This document shows positions 27,047 through 36,155 of a DNA stretch of 63,628 nt, one piece after another; position 1 is the stretch's first letter; each line of letters opens with the position of its first letter. Where the stretch lies: positions 1 through 63,628 of the forward strand of contig CAMVGO010000007.1 of the NCBI GenBank assembly GCA_947167045.1, in the 5' to 3' direction. The position numbers and the translations under genes were made by a program. The stretch is from an uncultured Clostridia bacterium. Its GTDB lineage: Bacteria > Bacillota > Clostridia > Saccharofermentanales > Saccharofermentanaceae. Below the pieces are notes generated by a model. That model had not been told where the DNA came from. It did not search any database and saw only the letters and a list, made by a program, of their open reading frames with translations.

Positions 27047-27644
27047 CGGCCGCTTCCTTTCCCGAAGAAGCTTCTTCAGACTTCTGCGCCGGCTGCGCAT
27101 TGTAATCCACCATATCCTTCTTCTTGAAGACCATGAGCTTGCTCAGTACGTAATTTGCAATGACAACAAAGACACAGTTGATCAGTTTAACAAGATAATC
27201 ATATGTAAAAGCGAATGAGCCGATATAGGTCATTGGCGTTTCTACCGGAACCTTCGTGATCAGCTCGCAGATCCATACCATGAGATACATTACACCCAGT
27301 TCAAGAACTACAAACGATAATACTCTTGCGCCTGCAAAAGCTAGTAGTTCTCTTAAGATGCTTCCTTTGGATCTGAATACCGTAATTCTGTTAAGGAAAT
27401 AGGCCACGATGACCGCAACAATCCAGCCGACGATCTGTTTGACCGCAATCTTAAGGGAAAACTCAAAACCAAAAACAGAGAGACTCATGTCTGACTTAAC
27501 GAGCAGATCAAAAAGAATATAAACTATCCAGTTCGCAACTGTCGTAAGTCCGCCACTCACAAGATACATGAAGAGTTTGCGCTTCTTTTCCTGACTCTCT
27601 GTAAAACTCGGATCACCGAATACGATCTTTTTAACAATTCCCAT
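27039..27644 (-). CDS. GtrA-like membrane protein
   Basis: 201 residues, ATG. Four predicted TM helices and the GtrA pattern: FMYLVSGGLTTVANWIVYI at the start, VAYFLNRITVFRS in the middle and NYVLSKLMVFKKK at the end. GtrA-family proteins are thought to move lipid-linked sugars across the membrane for cell-surface glycosylation. The hydrophilic, Ala/Glu-rich C-terminal tail is cytosolic. It follows the glucosaminidase and cohesin-like genes, which suggests, without proof, a role in surface polymer decoration. Confidence 0.85.
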   Translation of the reverse strand: MGIVKKIVFGDPSFTESQEKKRKLFMYLVSGGLTTVANWIVYILFDLLVKSDMSLSVFGFEFSLKIAVKQIVGWIVAVIVAYFLNRITVFRSKGSILRELLAFAGARVLSFVVLELGVMYLMVWICELITKVPVETPMTYIGSFAFTYDYLVKLINCVFVVIANYVLSKLMVFKKKDMVDYNAQPAQKSEEASSGKEAADA

Positions 27645-27649
27645 TTCCT

Positions 27650-29131
27650 TTATACCCGCTTCGGTCTCGGACTTGTCCTGTCGGAGACCATCCTTCTGAT
27701 GATATATACTGTTATGGTAATAATAACCGCCTCAATAATAGCAATAACAAGGAAAACGTCAAACAGATAAGAATAGAGAAGTTCCGCCTTCTTGTCGGCA
27801 AACCTGTATGTGCTTACCGTTCCGTCGGTCTGGTTATATCTGTAGAAATCCTTAAAACCGTTCTCATCGGCCAGATAAAGGATAAAATCCCCGTCATCGT
27901 TGAGATAGCCGTTTAAGAGCATGGTCCCGTTATCAAAAATAGCAGGTTTGAACTCTTCAGGGATCATGACATCGTCAGGAACTTCGACAGACTTAAGTAT
28001 CTGTGATGTCTCGATGATGGTATTCTCCGGTTCATATTTGATCACGGTCTTGGCGGTACTGTTATAGAAATAGAAACCGGGCGACTGCGTACCGTCATAA
28101 AGGTAGATCAGAACGCTCGTAACACCGTCCCTGATATATGCGGGAACACTGTATCCGTTGATGTATCTCGTGGTCTGTGAAAATCCTTCGGGGATGACTG
28201 CTTCTTCCGGAGCATCAAGGAATGTATAAGTATTACCGTCTACATCGACCAGCAAAGCGTTGTCGGGGATGTTACTCTCTCTTCGCACGACATGGATCGT
28301 ATAGTGCATGCGGTTGATACCGTCCTGGGCCGTAACATCCACGGTGACCGTATTGTCACCGACATTGAGATACTGGTTTCCGTTGATGCTCACGGCAGCC
28401 CATGAGTTGCTCTCGATAACGCTGACCTGCACTTCCGTTACGGAAAGTTCGACCGAGCATGTGTATTCGGTTATGTTCGGATTGAATTCGGGAGTAATCG
28501 ACGCGCCCCTTACCTTGAGCGATGAGAGGGTTGCGTTGCTGGAAAGTCCGCCACGTTTTATCGGAAGTGTTACCCCGCTTCCGATGCTCACAGACACGCT
28601 CTCTTCAGGAGATGTAAAAGAACCGCATTCGCTGATCCAGCAGTTGATGTCACCGCTCCCGTTCGGATATATCCTGAGCGTAACGGTAAACAATACAACC
28701 TGTTCCTCGGAAGCAAATGATGCGGATATGGTCTCCTCACCGTTCTCGTCAGTTCCGACGCTCATCATCTGGTCCATACCGCTGACAATGAGCTCACCTT
28801 TGGTCTGTGTCTCGGTATATGCGTAATTAGTAAGTTCCTTTCCCTGATCGAACGCGACAAACTCCGCCTGATCCGCATCGTAATTGAAACGGACAGGACC
28901 GAATTCCGTAATGCCGGGCATGTGATTTGCAACGACATCGACAATGATGATATCTCCGGGACCGATATCGGAAGATCTCGTAACGGCTGATATCACCACC
29001 TGCGAATCGGCATTTACCATGTCAGCCTTAAAAACCGCTATACATACCGATACAGCAAGCAGCAGAGCCAGGAAAGCACATCCTGACTTTGCCGCAAACA
29101 AAACCGTCTTTTTGCCGATCAGATCTCTCAT
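27650..29131 (-). CDS. Surface protein: cohesin-like domain, cadherin-like beta-sandwich, C-terminal TM anchor
   Basis: 493 residues, ATG overlapping the glucosaminidase stop (TAATG). A signal/anchor helix (about 12-35) is followed by a cohesin-like beta-sandwich (about 40-185: SSDIGPGDIIIVDVVANHM, FGPVRFNYDADQAEFV), then a cadherin-like beta-sandwich repeat (about 198-285: LSSLKVRGASITPEFNPNI, YTIHVVRRE), two segments sharing the pattern PEEAVIPEGF / PDDVMIPEEF, and a C-terminal TM helix with basic stop-transfer residues (YIIRRMVSDR). Cohesins pair with dockerins in cellulosomes, but this type is also found in unrelated membrane proteins and no dockerin is encoded here. It is probably partnered with the upstream glucosaminidase. 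Confidence 0.75.
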   Translation of the reverse strand: MRDLIGKKTVLFAAKSGCAFLALLLAVSVCIAVFKADMVNADSQVVISAVTRSSDIGPGDIIIVDVVANHMPGITEFGPVRFNYDADQAEFVAFDQGKELTNYAYTETQTKGELIVSGMDQMMSVGTDENGEETISASFASEEQVVLFTVTLRIYPNGSGDINCWISECGSFTSPEESVSVSIGSGVTLPIKRGGLSSNATLSSLKVRGASITPEFNPNITEYTCSVELSVTEVQVSVIESNSWAAVSINGNQYLNVGDNTVTVDVTAQDGINRMHYTIHVVRRESNIPDNALLVDVDGNTYTFLDAPEEAVIPEGFSQTTRYINGYSVPAYIRDGVTSVLIYLYDGTQSPGFYFYNSTAKTVIKYEPENTIIETSQILKSVEVPDDVMIPEEFKPAIFDNGTMLLNGYLNDDGDFILYLADENGFKDFYRYNQTDGTVSTYRFADKKAELLYSYLFDVFLVIAIIEAVIITITVYIIRRMVSDRTSPRPKRV

Positions 29132-31650
29132 TAAGGCAGGCTCCCGTATGACGCAGGCATATTCTCGTATACTGGAATTATAAATTCAAAACCGGCTTCC
29201 GTCATTCCTATCGAATCATAACTTCTGTAATATCTCATGCCTTCAGAATACGCCATCTGGATATTCTGTGCATACTGATGGTTATACTTCTCCGTTCCGT
29301 CATCGAGCACGTCGAATTTCTGAAAGTAAAGAGTATTCTGTCCTTTGTCTATGTAGCCCGTTGCTATCCATACGGCTCCGCCCTTAATCGCTTTCTCAAC
29401 GGATGTCCACGGGAGCAGATACGAAGCTTCGGTTTCAGTTATCTCCTGGCCTTCCCAGTCTCTTCCCCACTGCGCGTATTTAGCGCCGTTTATTACCGCG
29501 CCGCCGGGCTCTGTCGTCGCATATGCTCCGATATTATAGTAATTGTAATAGCCTTCAAAACCGGAAAGATCGCCCCTGGACAGAGCGGATTCACCGGAAT
29601 AGCCCATCTCCTGGATTATCCTGCTTGCAAGGAAATAGGGCGATACGCCGGCATACTCTCCGGCCTCATAGATGATCTGAGCATAGTCGTAGTCTCCGCC
29701 GTCCATGAACGAACCTTTGATTATCGATCTGACGCCTTCGACGGTATGGACCTGCGGATCAAACCCGAGCATCTCGAACATAAATATCCTCTCGGGTGTA
29801 AAGAAATTTCTCGGATCCAGATAGTAACTTACGACTTCCGTCTTGGCGGCCATCCAGTCGGGCTTGTCGTAGACCTGGCTGTTCGGCTTGACCCAGGACG
29901 GATCGGTGGAATTCTGGATGAGACTCCTGCCCTTGCTGTCTTCTGCCGCAAGCGCGGTATCAAAAGAAAGATTGGTATAGTAAGGCGTGAAGACATAAGA
30001 CGGCTTTAGATTATGCAAAAGCCACAATCCGCTGTAAAAGCTCACGGGGAATCTCTGAAGAGTGTTCTCGTAGAAATCTCCGCTGTCATCACCGTTCAGG
30101 AGATAGAATCTGTATGAATCGGATGTTCCGTCAAAGCTCGTCACAGTACATGTGATGACGGTCTCTCCCTGTGGCAGCTCAAATATCTGTCCCTGGTCGA
30201 GCATCACCTCACTGCCGTCAGAACCGGCCTTTATGGAAATATCTGCCGAATAGCCTTCCAACGCCGTGCACCTGAAAGCGATGCTCTTAGGGTTCTTTGA
30301 ATAATAAGCATAATCACGCTTGAGGAACTCGAAATCAGGATAGATATCAACAGCTTCCTCTGTAGCCGCATCAGCGATATAAAGACCCGAGAGAGCTCCG
30401 TTAATCGGAATGATCCCTGCCTTTTTCCTTTCGACCTCGTAAGTGTTGTTTCCGCTGTCGGTAAGTTTAACCTTCGTATCTTCCGAGCCGTCCGACACTG
30501 CCATATAGGAACCGTCGAAATATGCGCATTCCCTTGACTGTATCATCGCATAAGAGATGTCCTTTTCGATATCCGAGCCGGAACCTGTACGGCTGACGCA
30601 AATATAATAGCAGTTGGACACGCCGGCAATACCGGTCTCCTCCTGAACTGCTGCCGTATCCTGCTTTCTTCCCCTCAGCATCAGATAAGGGATGCCTGGA
30701 TTCTCATTCGATCCTATGAGTTCTCCCTTAAGGTCATAAAGAGATACCCTGATGTCGTCGGAAAGGCCGGCAAAATCTATGTAGCAGTCCTCTTCGCCGC
30801 AGTCGATCATGTACCACGATACAGCTTCACCGCCGGGGATAAAACCATAGGCAACAGAACCGGGCGTTACGGTCTGCTTCTCGGGGATAAGTATCTCGCC
30901 TCCGGAGATGACGGTTCCGCGCCCGTCGGAACTCCTGAGGAGCGCATATACCTCATGCCTTCCGGGAATGCAGTCCGCTGTATCCCATGAGAGGACAAAT
31001 TCCCTGTAACCGTTGTTATTGCCGTCTGCATATTTAAGGTATCCGTAATAGAGTGAACCGTCGACGAAAAAGTCGGTCCTGACCTCGTCTCCCGTGGCAG
31101 TATATGAACCGGTGGCTTCCCTTATGCCGACAGTATACTGTTCCGCAGAATCAATGGCCGTCTCAAGGCTGACGCCTGAAATGACCGATCCTTTTCCGGA
31201 AGGCTTTCCGGAAGCCCTGAGTTCCCTGTCCTCAGACGCGAGCGCATTGTCTATCGCGGCTATCCTCGATCCTTTCTCCAGGTCTTCAAGAATGTATCCG
31301 ATCTCATCCTGACGCTGCTCTCCATAGATAACATTACATAAGTCAGAAGCAAACTGCTGGTCTGATATACCGCCGAGCAGATACTCGGGAGAAGTCATGA
31401 CCGAGATGACATAGTCACCGCAGGACACGAGTCCGTCTTCCACATGCGATCTTGCGATCCTGACTTCCGTGTCGGATGAGGAAGTAAGCGCTGCCGCACG
31501 GACGACTATATCGTCCGCCTTTTTCATCGTCTTCCTGTCAGGTTCTTTGATGCCGGTATCAAGACAGACGGCTGTAATGACCGTTGCGGCGATCGCAAGG
31601 ACTCCGCTCAGAGCCGCTACGGCAAAATACTCGGGGCGCCTGATAAACAA
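29131..31650 (-). CDS. Large exported endo-beta-N-acetylglucosaminidase-type protein
   Basis: 839 residues, TTG start directly after the yfbR-like stop (TAATTG), with GGGAGGG at 8 bases. An N-terminal TM/signal helix (8-29) is followed by a helical region of DUF4214-like pattern (SPEYLLGGISDQQFASDLC), beta-rich middle domains (about 170-520), and a C-terminal glucosaminidase domain (about 604-839). The latter has the typical lead-in YYLDPRNFF (609-617), YAGVSPYFLASRIIQEMG with the expected catalytic Glu near 681, YYNYYNIGAYAT, and WTSVEKAIKGGAVWIA. It should cut the glycan strands of peptidoglycan outside the cell. The helix may stay as a membrane anchor. It is coupled to the cohesin-like gene. 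Confidence 0.82.
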   Translation of the reverse strand: MFIRRPEYFAVAALSGVLAIAATVITAVCLDTGIKEPDRKTMKKADDIVVRAAALTSSSDTEVRIARSHVEDGLVSCGDYVISVMTSPEYLLGGISDQQFASDLCNVIYGEQRQDEIGYILEDLEKGSRIAAIDNALASEDRELRASGKPSGKGSVISGVSLETAIDSAEQYTVGIREATGSYTATGDEVRTDFFVDGSLYYGYLKYADGNNNGYREFVLSWDTADCIPGRHEVYALLRSSDGRGTVISGGEILIPEKQTVTPGSVAYGFIPGGEAVSWYMIDCGEEDCYIDFAGLSDDIRVSLYDLKGELIGSNENPGIPYLMLRGRKQDTAAVQEETGIAGVSNCYYICVSRTGSGSDIEKDISYAMIQSRECAYFDGSYMAVSDGSEDTKVKLTDSGNNTYEVERKKAGIIPINGALSGLYIADAATEEAVDIYPDFEFLKRDYAYYSKNPKSIAFRCTALEGYSADISIKAGSDGSEVMLDQGQIFELPQGETVITCTVTSFDGTSDSYRFYLLNGDDSGDFYENTLQRFPVSFYSGLWLLHNLKPSYVFTPYYTNLSFDTALAAEDSKGRSLIQNSTDPSWVKPNSQVYDKPDWMAAKTEVVSYYLDPRNFFTPERIFMFEMLGFDPQVHTVEGVRSIIKGSFMDGGDYDYAQIIYEAGEYAGVSPYFLASRIIQEMGYSGESALSRGDLSGFEGYYNYYNIGAYATTEPGGAVINGAKYAQWGRDWEGQEITETEASYLLPWTSVEKAIKGGAVWIATGYIDKGQNTLYFQKFDVLDDGTEKYNHQYAQNIQMAYSEGMRYYRSYDSIGMTEAGFEFIIPVYENMPASYGSLP

Positions 31651-32286
31651 TTAATTGTCCCTCCCGGTGATCTTGTCTAACGTATAACCGTAGGAAGGAA
31701 CGAAGTGTTCCATGTAATAACGCACCTCGGGCATATCCATTTCGCTGATGGTCTTGCCTGTCGCCTCTTTGGCGGCGGAGAACTCGGCGTTGCCGGTGCT
31801 TTCTTCCCTGAGGCACTTTATATATGCGGCTATCTTGTCAGCCGCCTTTACGAGTTTATGAATGAGGATCTGCTCTTCGCCGGTAATGTCGGGAGCTAAG
31901 AGTTCCATATATTCCGCTCTCATCTCATCGTCTTCGGGAAGCAGTTCGACAAGGCTCGCAGCAGCCTCCTTCTCAACTTCCTTGTAAGCCTTCGTGATCT
32001 CCTTGTTCCGGTACTTGATGGGTGTCGGGAGATCGCCTGTAAGGATCTCGGTGCAGTCATGGTAAAGCGCATAGGCCTGAACCTTGTAAGGATCCGGCAA
32101 TATCGCGCCTTCCTTATCCTTCTCAAACTTGTTGTGGAGAAGAGTAAGACAATGTGCGATGACCGCTACGTCGAAGCTGTGTTCTTTGATGTTCTCGGTT
32201 CTGCTGTTGCGCATCAAAGCCCATCTTCCGATGTACTGCATGCGGTCCAGCATGGCAAAAAAGCCGTATTCTTCCTTATTATCCAT
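31651..32286 (-). CDS. YfbR-like HD-domain 5-prime-deoxynucleotidase
   Basis: 211 residues from the ATG at 32286 (MDNKEEYGFFAMLDRM), preceded by AAAGGAAG at 7 bases; a longer frame reaches back into dgt without support. YfbR dephosphorylates deoxyribonucleoside 5-prime monophosphates. The HD-domain metal residues are visible: ENIKEHSFDVAVIAH, and YHDCTEILTGDLPTPIKY, which is close to the E. coli motif. It lies 14 bases after dgt, another HD enzyme acting on deoxynucleotides, suggesting joint control of dNTP pools. Confidence 0.9.
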   Translation of the reverse strand: MDNKEEYGFFAMLDRMQYIGRWALMRNSRTENIKEHSFDVAVIAHCLTLLHNKFEKDKEGAILPDPYKVQAYALYHDCTEILTGDLPTPIKYRNKEITKAYKEVEKEAAASLVELLPEDDEMRAEYMELLAPDITGEEQILIHKLVKAADKIAAYIKCLREESTGNAEFSAAKEATGKTISEMDMPEVRYYMEHFVPSYGYTLDKITGRDN

Positions 32287-32299
32287 ATCTTTTCTTCCT

Positions 32300-33529
32300 T
32301 TAACTCTTATACATCTCGTTGAAGCACCCTGCCGCAAACGTATCTGTCATGCCGGCAATGTAGTCTGACACATAGATAGGCAGAGGCGTATTTTCTCCGG
32401 CTTTGTACTCAGGATGGTTGCAGACAAACTCTGCGAATTTTCTTATCGATGACGATCTGGATTCCGTCGCCTTTTCAACATTCTGAACAGCCTCGTAGAA
32501 AGCATCGAAAAGACCTTCTATCATGACTTCGCAGTACTTCTCATAGGTCTGTACCCTGGGCGCCCTGTAGATCTTCGCAACATTCTCGTTCAGAGTGTGT
32601 TCGAGCGCGTCGCCCGCATGATCGCTCATCATGATGCAGCCCTTGTCTATGCTGTTCTCGATAATATCCTGTACGAGGAAATTGATTATCTCGGAATTTG
32701 AGCTTCCCAATCCGTCTGCAACGACCGGAACATCAAACTCGCTCGCAATAACGCCGGTCCTCAAGGCATCCTCGATATCCCTTCCCACATACGCGATCTT
32801 GTCGGCAAATCTGACGACACATCCTTCCATGGTCGCGGGACCTTTGCGGTTCTTCTTGGGAATGAGATAAGACAGATCCTCCTCGGTCTTGTCCCTGCAC
32901 GGTTCGAGTTTTCTTTCCGAATAGTACTCGCCGCAGTGGCTTATGATACCGTCCCTGACCTCAAATGTAAGATTCAGTCCGTTATCGCCGTTGTGCTTTT
33001 CAAGTATGTTCAGCACGCGGAGACCGTTTGATTCATGTTCGAAATAGAGTTTGTCGTCGACTTCCTTGAGCTTCCTGTTCAGGATCCTCTCGCCGCTGTG
33101 ACCGAACGGTGTGTGTCCGACATCATGCCCCAGGGCGATCGCCCTGATAAGGTCGACATTGAGGTTAAGTGCGCTTCCGATCGTGGAGGCGATATAGTCG
33201 ACATATATGACATGCTCGAGTCTGGAGCAGATGTGGTCGTTTGCGGGATTGAAGAAGACCTGTGTCTTGTGCTTTAGACGTCTGAATGCCTGGGAGTATA
33301 TGATCCTGCCCATGTCACGCTCAAAACAGTTACGGATGTCGCCGTCTTTTTCCGGCTGGATCCTGCCTTTTGAATCGGAGCACCTGGTGGCATTGACACT
33401 CAGGATCTTGTCCTTCTGGGTCTGGAGCATCTTGATCTTCGCCCTGGTTGCTTCGGATATCTTGTCCGACTTTCCGATACTGGCGACGCTGTCCGCATAA
33501 AGATCCTGGAAACTCAGATTGTCTGTCAT
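32300..33529 (-). CDS. dgt: Deoxyguanosinetriphosphate triphosphohydrolase-like HD protein
   Basis: 409 residues, ATG with AAGGAGA site. Dgt-type enzymes remove tripolyphosphate from dGTP and related dNTPs. The family motifs are intact: FRRLKHKTQVF, SRLEHVIYVDYIAS, ALGHDVGHTPFGHSGE (HD metal site) and RFADKIAYVGRDIED. It is followed by the yfbR-like nucleotidase. A TATAAT box at 33562-33567 (minus) lies about 35 bases upstream without a clear -35. Confidence 0.92.
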   Translation of the reverse strand: MTDNLSFQDLYADSVASIGKSDKISEATRAKIKMLQTQKDKILSVNATRCSDSKGRIQPEKDGDIRNCFERDMGRIIYSQAFRRLKHKTQVFFNPANDHICSRLEHVIYVDYIASTIGSALNLNVDLIRAIALGHDVGHTPFGHSGERILNRKLKEVDDKLYFEHESNGLRVLNILEKHNGDNGLNLTFEVRDGIISHCGEYYSERKLEPCRDKTEEDLSYLIPKKNRKGPATMEGCVVRFADKIAYVGRDIEDALRTGVIASEFDVPVVADGLGSSNSEIINFLVQDIIENSIDKGCIMMSDHAGDALEHTLNENVAKIYRAPRVQTYEKYCEVMIEGLFDAFYEAVQNVEKATESRSSSIRKFAEFVCNHPEYKAGENTPLPIYVSDYIAGMTDTFAAGCFNEMYKS

Positions 33530-33604
33530 CTTTTTAGTCTCCTTATAAAAAGCATTAAATCATTATACTACAAATGATCTGCCCTCTTCTGCGGCAAAGC
33601 CTGT

Positions 33605-36037
33605 TTATCCCTTCTTAAGCCCGGCGGCGTTTGCCAGCATATTCTTGCGCATCCCGTCGAAATCCACCGTGATAAGCGCATCGCCTCCGACAGGTTCGAC
33701 CTTGAGTATGACGCCTTCGCCGAATCTGGGATGTATTACCTTCATGCCCTCGAAAAGATCTGACGGGCTCAGAGCATCTTCGCGGTGCGCATTTGCCTTC
33801 TCCGTCGTAAACTGCGACTTGATCGCCGAAGCAATGGACTGTCTGGACTTCTCCCTGTTTGTCTTGCCTTCGGGAACATCCTTGGGAGTTTCTCTTTTCG
33901 AACCCATGAGATAGAGCAGTTCGGGATTTATCTCCCTGATGAATCTGGAAGGCTGGTTGCAGTTAGTCTGACCAAAGAGCATCCTCTGCTTGGAAAGAAC
34001 TATGAATAGATTCTTCTTCGCTCTCGTGATCGCGACGTACATGAGCCTTCTCTCTTCCTCGGTATCCTCTATGCTCTGTATCGACCTGTAGCTCGGGAAA
34101 ACCCCCTCTTCCATTCCGATGATGAAGACCGCCCCGAACTCAAGCCCTTTGGCACTGTGGATCGTCATGAGCTTAACGTAGTCGTCATTGTCGTTATAGT
34201 CATCTCCTTCAGTGAAAAGAGACGCATTCTCGAGATAAAGGCCCAGTATTCCCTCTGTCGTGTCCGAGGTTGCCGTGTCGAAGAAAAAGTCATCGTCGAC
34301 CTCCACCGGAAGACCGTCGCCGTCGTCGATCTCGAGGGTGTCCATATCTACAGGTTCGGCACGGTGCGCCTTATCATATTCGGCGGCTTCGGACAGAAGC
34401 TCTTTGAGGTTCTCGACCCTGTCGATTATCTCGCCCTTCTTTTCGCGCTGCTCCGTGATCTCCTCGATGATGCCGGATTCGTTCTCGACATAATCGACAA
34501 ACTGCGCGAAATCAAGTTCACCCTCAACGAGTTTTTCCCTCATCCTGTTTATGAGATCGGTAAATGAGCAGATCTTCGAAGCAGACCTCACCAGTTCGGG
34601 ATAATCCACCGCATGCATCGCAATATCAAACATACTGGTGTCACCGCTCATGGCATACTGCCTGATCTTCTCTATGGTCGCGTCTCCTATGCCCCTTTTA
34701 GGCACATTAATTATCCTCTCGAAAGCGATGTTGTCGTTCGTGTCGTTTATGAGCTTAAGATATGCGAGGATATCCTTGATCTCTTTTCTGTCATAGAAAC
34801 GCATGCCGCCGTATACCCTGAACGGAATACCCATGTTGTGGAGCGAAGTCTCGATGTTACGTGACAGGGCGTTCATCCTGTACAGGACCGCGCAGTCCGA
34901 ATACTTGAACTTGCCTTTGTCCGCCATCATCTTGATGGTCCTTGCGACAAATTCGGCCTCGCCGTTTCCGGTATCGGCGTTCATGACGATTATCTTGTCG
35001 CCTTCAGCCCCTTCAGTCCTCAGCCGCTTGCTCTTACGCTTTTTATTGTTTGCGATGACACAGTTGGCGGCGTTGAGTATCGTCTTTGTAGAGCGGTAGT
35101 TCTCTTCGAGCTTTATGACCTGGGAGCCCGGGAAATCCTTCTCGAACTTCAGGATGAGTCTTACGTCAGCGCCTCTGAACGAATAGATCGACTGGTCATC
35201 ATCGCCTACCACGCAGATGTTTCCGCTTCCCTGGGCCAGCTGCATCACGGCACGGTACTGGGGCATGTTGGTATCCTGGTACTCGTCCACCATTATGTAA
35301 CTGAACTTGTTCCTGTAAAGTTCCCTTATGTCCGGATTGTTCTCCAGGAGCTTTACCATGTTGACGAGGATATCGTCGAAATCCATGGCGTTATTCGCCA
35401 GGAGCTTTTCCTGATATCTTTTGTAGACCCTTGCGACGACGCTCTGGAAATAGTCCTTCCCTGCAAGTATCGAATACTCCTCGGCATCATGGAACTGGTT
35501 CTTTGCATTGGATATCTCATTCTGGATGGACCTCGGCTTGAACTGGCTGTCCGCGATGTCGAGTTCCTTCATCGAATCCTTGATGAGCTTTGCCTGATCG
35601 TCTGTGTCGATTATCGAGAAATTCTTCGTATACCCCAGAAGCTCGGCATGGCGCCTTAAGATCCTGGCAAAGATGCTGTGAAACGTACCGCACCATATGA
35701 ACTTTGAACGGTCTCCTATGAGAGCTTCGATCCTCTGACGCATCTCATTTGCAGCCTTGTTGGTAAACGTGATGGCAAGGATGGACGACGGTGCGACGTT
35801 GTGTTTTCTGATCATGTAAGCGATGCGGTAAGTAATCACCCTGGTCTTACCCGAACCGGCACCCGCGAGGATGAGAAGCGGACCGTTAAGGTGTGTTACC
35901 GCAGCACGCTGTTCCGCATTAAGTCCTTCGAGTATACTGTCAGCTTCCAGGTCAGATACCGTCCCGGCTTCCTGACCGTATATATTCTCCATGTCTCTGA
36001 AAAAGTCATCCGAATTGTTGAAAATACCGTCCGTCAA
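33605..36037 (-). CDS. pcrA: ATP-dependent DNA helicase PcrA/UvrD
   Basis: 810 residues, TTG start with GGGAGA about 9 bases upstream; the first 40 residues are an acidic extension before LNAEQRAAVTH. PcrA is a superfamily 1A 3-prime to 5-prime helicase for repair and replication. Helicase motifs in order: GAGSGKTRVI (I), ITFTNKAANEM (Ia), VDEYQDTN (II), VGDDDQSIYSFRGADV (III), LEENYRST (IV), MTIHSAKGLEF (V) and YVAITRAKKNLF (VI). The C-terminal RNA-polymerase-binding tudor-like end (KVIHPRFGEGVILKVE) is present. It opens the long minus-strand gene run. Confidence 0.95.
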   Translation of the reverse strand: MTDGIFNNSDDFFRDMENIYGQEAGTVSDLEADSILEGLNAEQRAAVTHLNGPLLILAGAGSGKTRVITYRIAYMIRKHNVAPSSILAITFTNKAANEMRQRIEALIGDRSKFIWCGTFHSIFARILRRHAELLGYTKNFSIIDTDDQAKLIKDSMKELDIADSQFKPRSIQNEISNAKNQFHDAEEYSILAGKDYFQSVVARVYKRYQEKLLANNAMDFDDILVNMVKLLENNPDIRELYRNKFSYIMVDEYQDTNMPQYRAVMQLAQGSGNICVVGDDDQSIYSFRGADVRLILKFEKDFPGSQVIKLEENYRSTKTILNAANCVIANNKKRKSKRLRTEGAEGDKIIVMNADTGNGEAEFVARTIKMMADKGKFKYSDCAVLYRMNALSRNIETSLHNMGIPFRVYGGMRFYDRKEIKDILAYLKLINDTNDNIAFERIINVPKRGIGDATIEKIRQYAMSGDTSMFDIAMHAVDYPELVRSASKICSFTDLINRMREKLVEGELDFAQFVDYVENESGIIEEITEQREKKGEIIDRVENLKELLSEAAEYDKAHRAEPVDMDTLEIDDGDGLPVEVDDDFFFDTATSDTTEGILGLYLENASLFTEGDDYNDNDDYVKLMTIHSAKGLEFGAVFIIGMEEGVFPSYRSIQSIEDTEEERRLMYVAITRAKKNLFIVLSKQRMLFGQTNCNQPSRFIREINPELLYLMGSKRETPKDVPEGKTNREKSRQSIASAIKSQFTTEKANAHREDALSPSDLFEGMKVIHPRFGEGVILKVEPVGGDALITVDFDGMRKNMLANAAGLKKG

Positions 36038-36071
36038 GATAGAATTCTCCCTTAAAAAACTTTATTAGGAG

Positions 36072-36077
36072 ATTATA
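36072..36077 (-). promoter_or_regulatory. Extended -10 element for pcrA
   Basis: TGTTATAAT on the minus strand (36072-36080) is an extended -10 box 35 bases before the TTG start; no -35 at standard spacing. Confidence 0.5.
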
Positions 36078-36143
36078 ACAGTATTACCTGACAATAGTTC
36101 CCCGTTAATGGGACAATTATGTACTAAAAAAATAAAAAATAGT

Positions 36144-36149
36144 TATAAT
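36144..36149 (+). promoter_or_regulatory. -10 box immediately before ktrB, possible leaderless start
   Basis: A perfect TATAAT ends 6 bases before the ATG at 36156, and no Shine-Dalgarno sequence is present. Transcription from it would begin at or beside the ATG. No good -35 lies at 16-18 bases. Confidence 0.4.
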
Positions 36150-36155
36150 AGCAAC

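Noticed and set aside
27650..29131. Cellulosome scaffoldin
   Set aside because: Only one cohesin-like domain, a membrane anchor and no dockerin or carbohydrate-binding module in the window; cohesin-like domains also occur in non-cellulosomal proteins.
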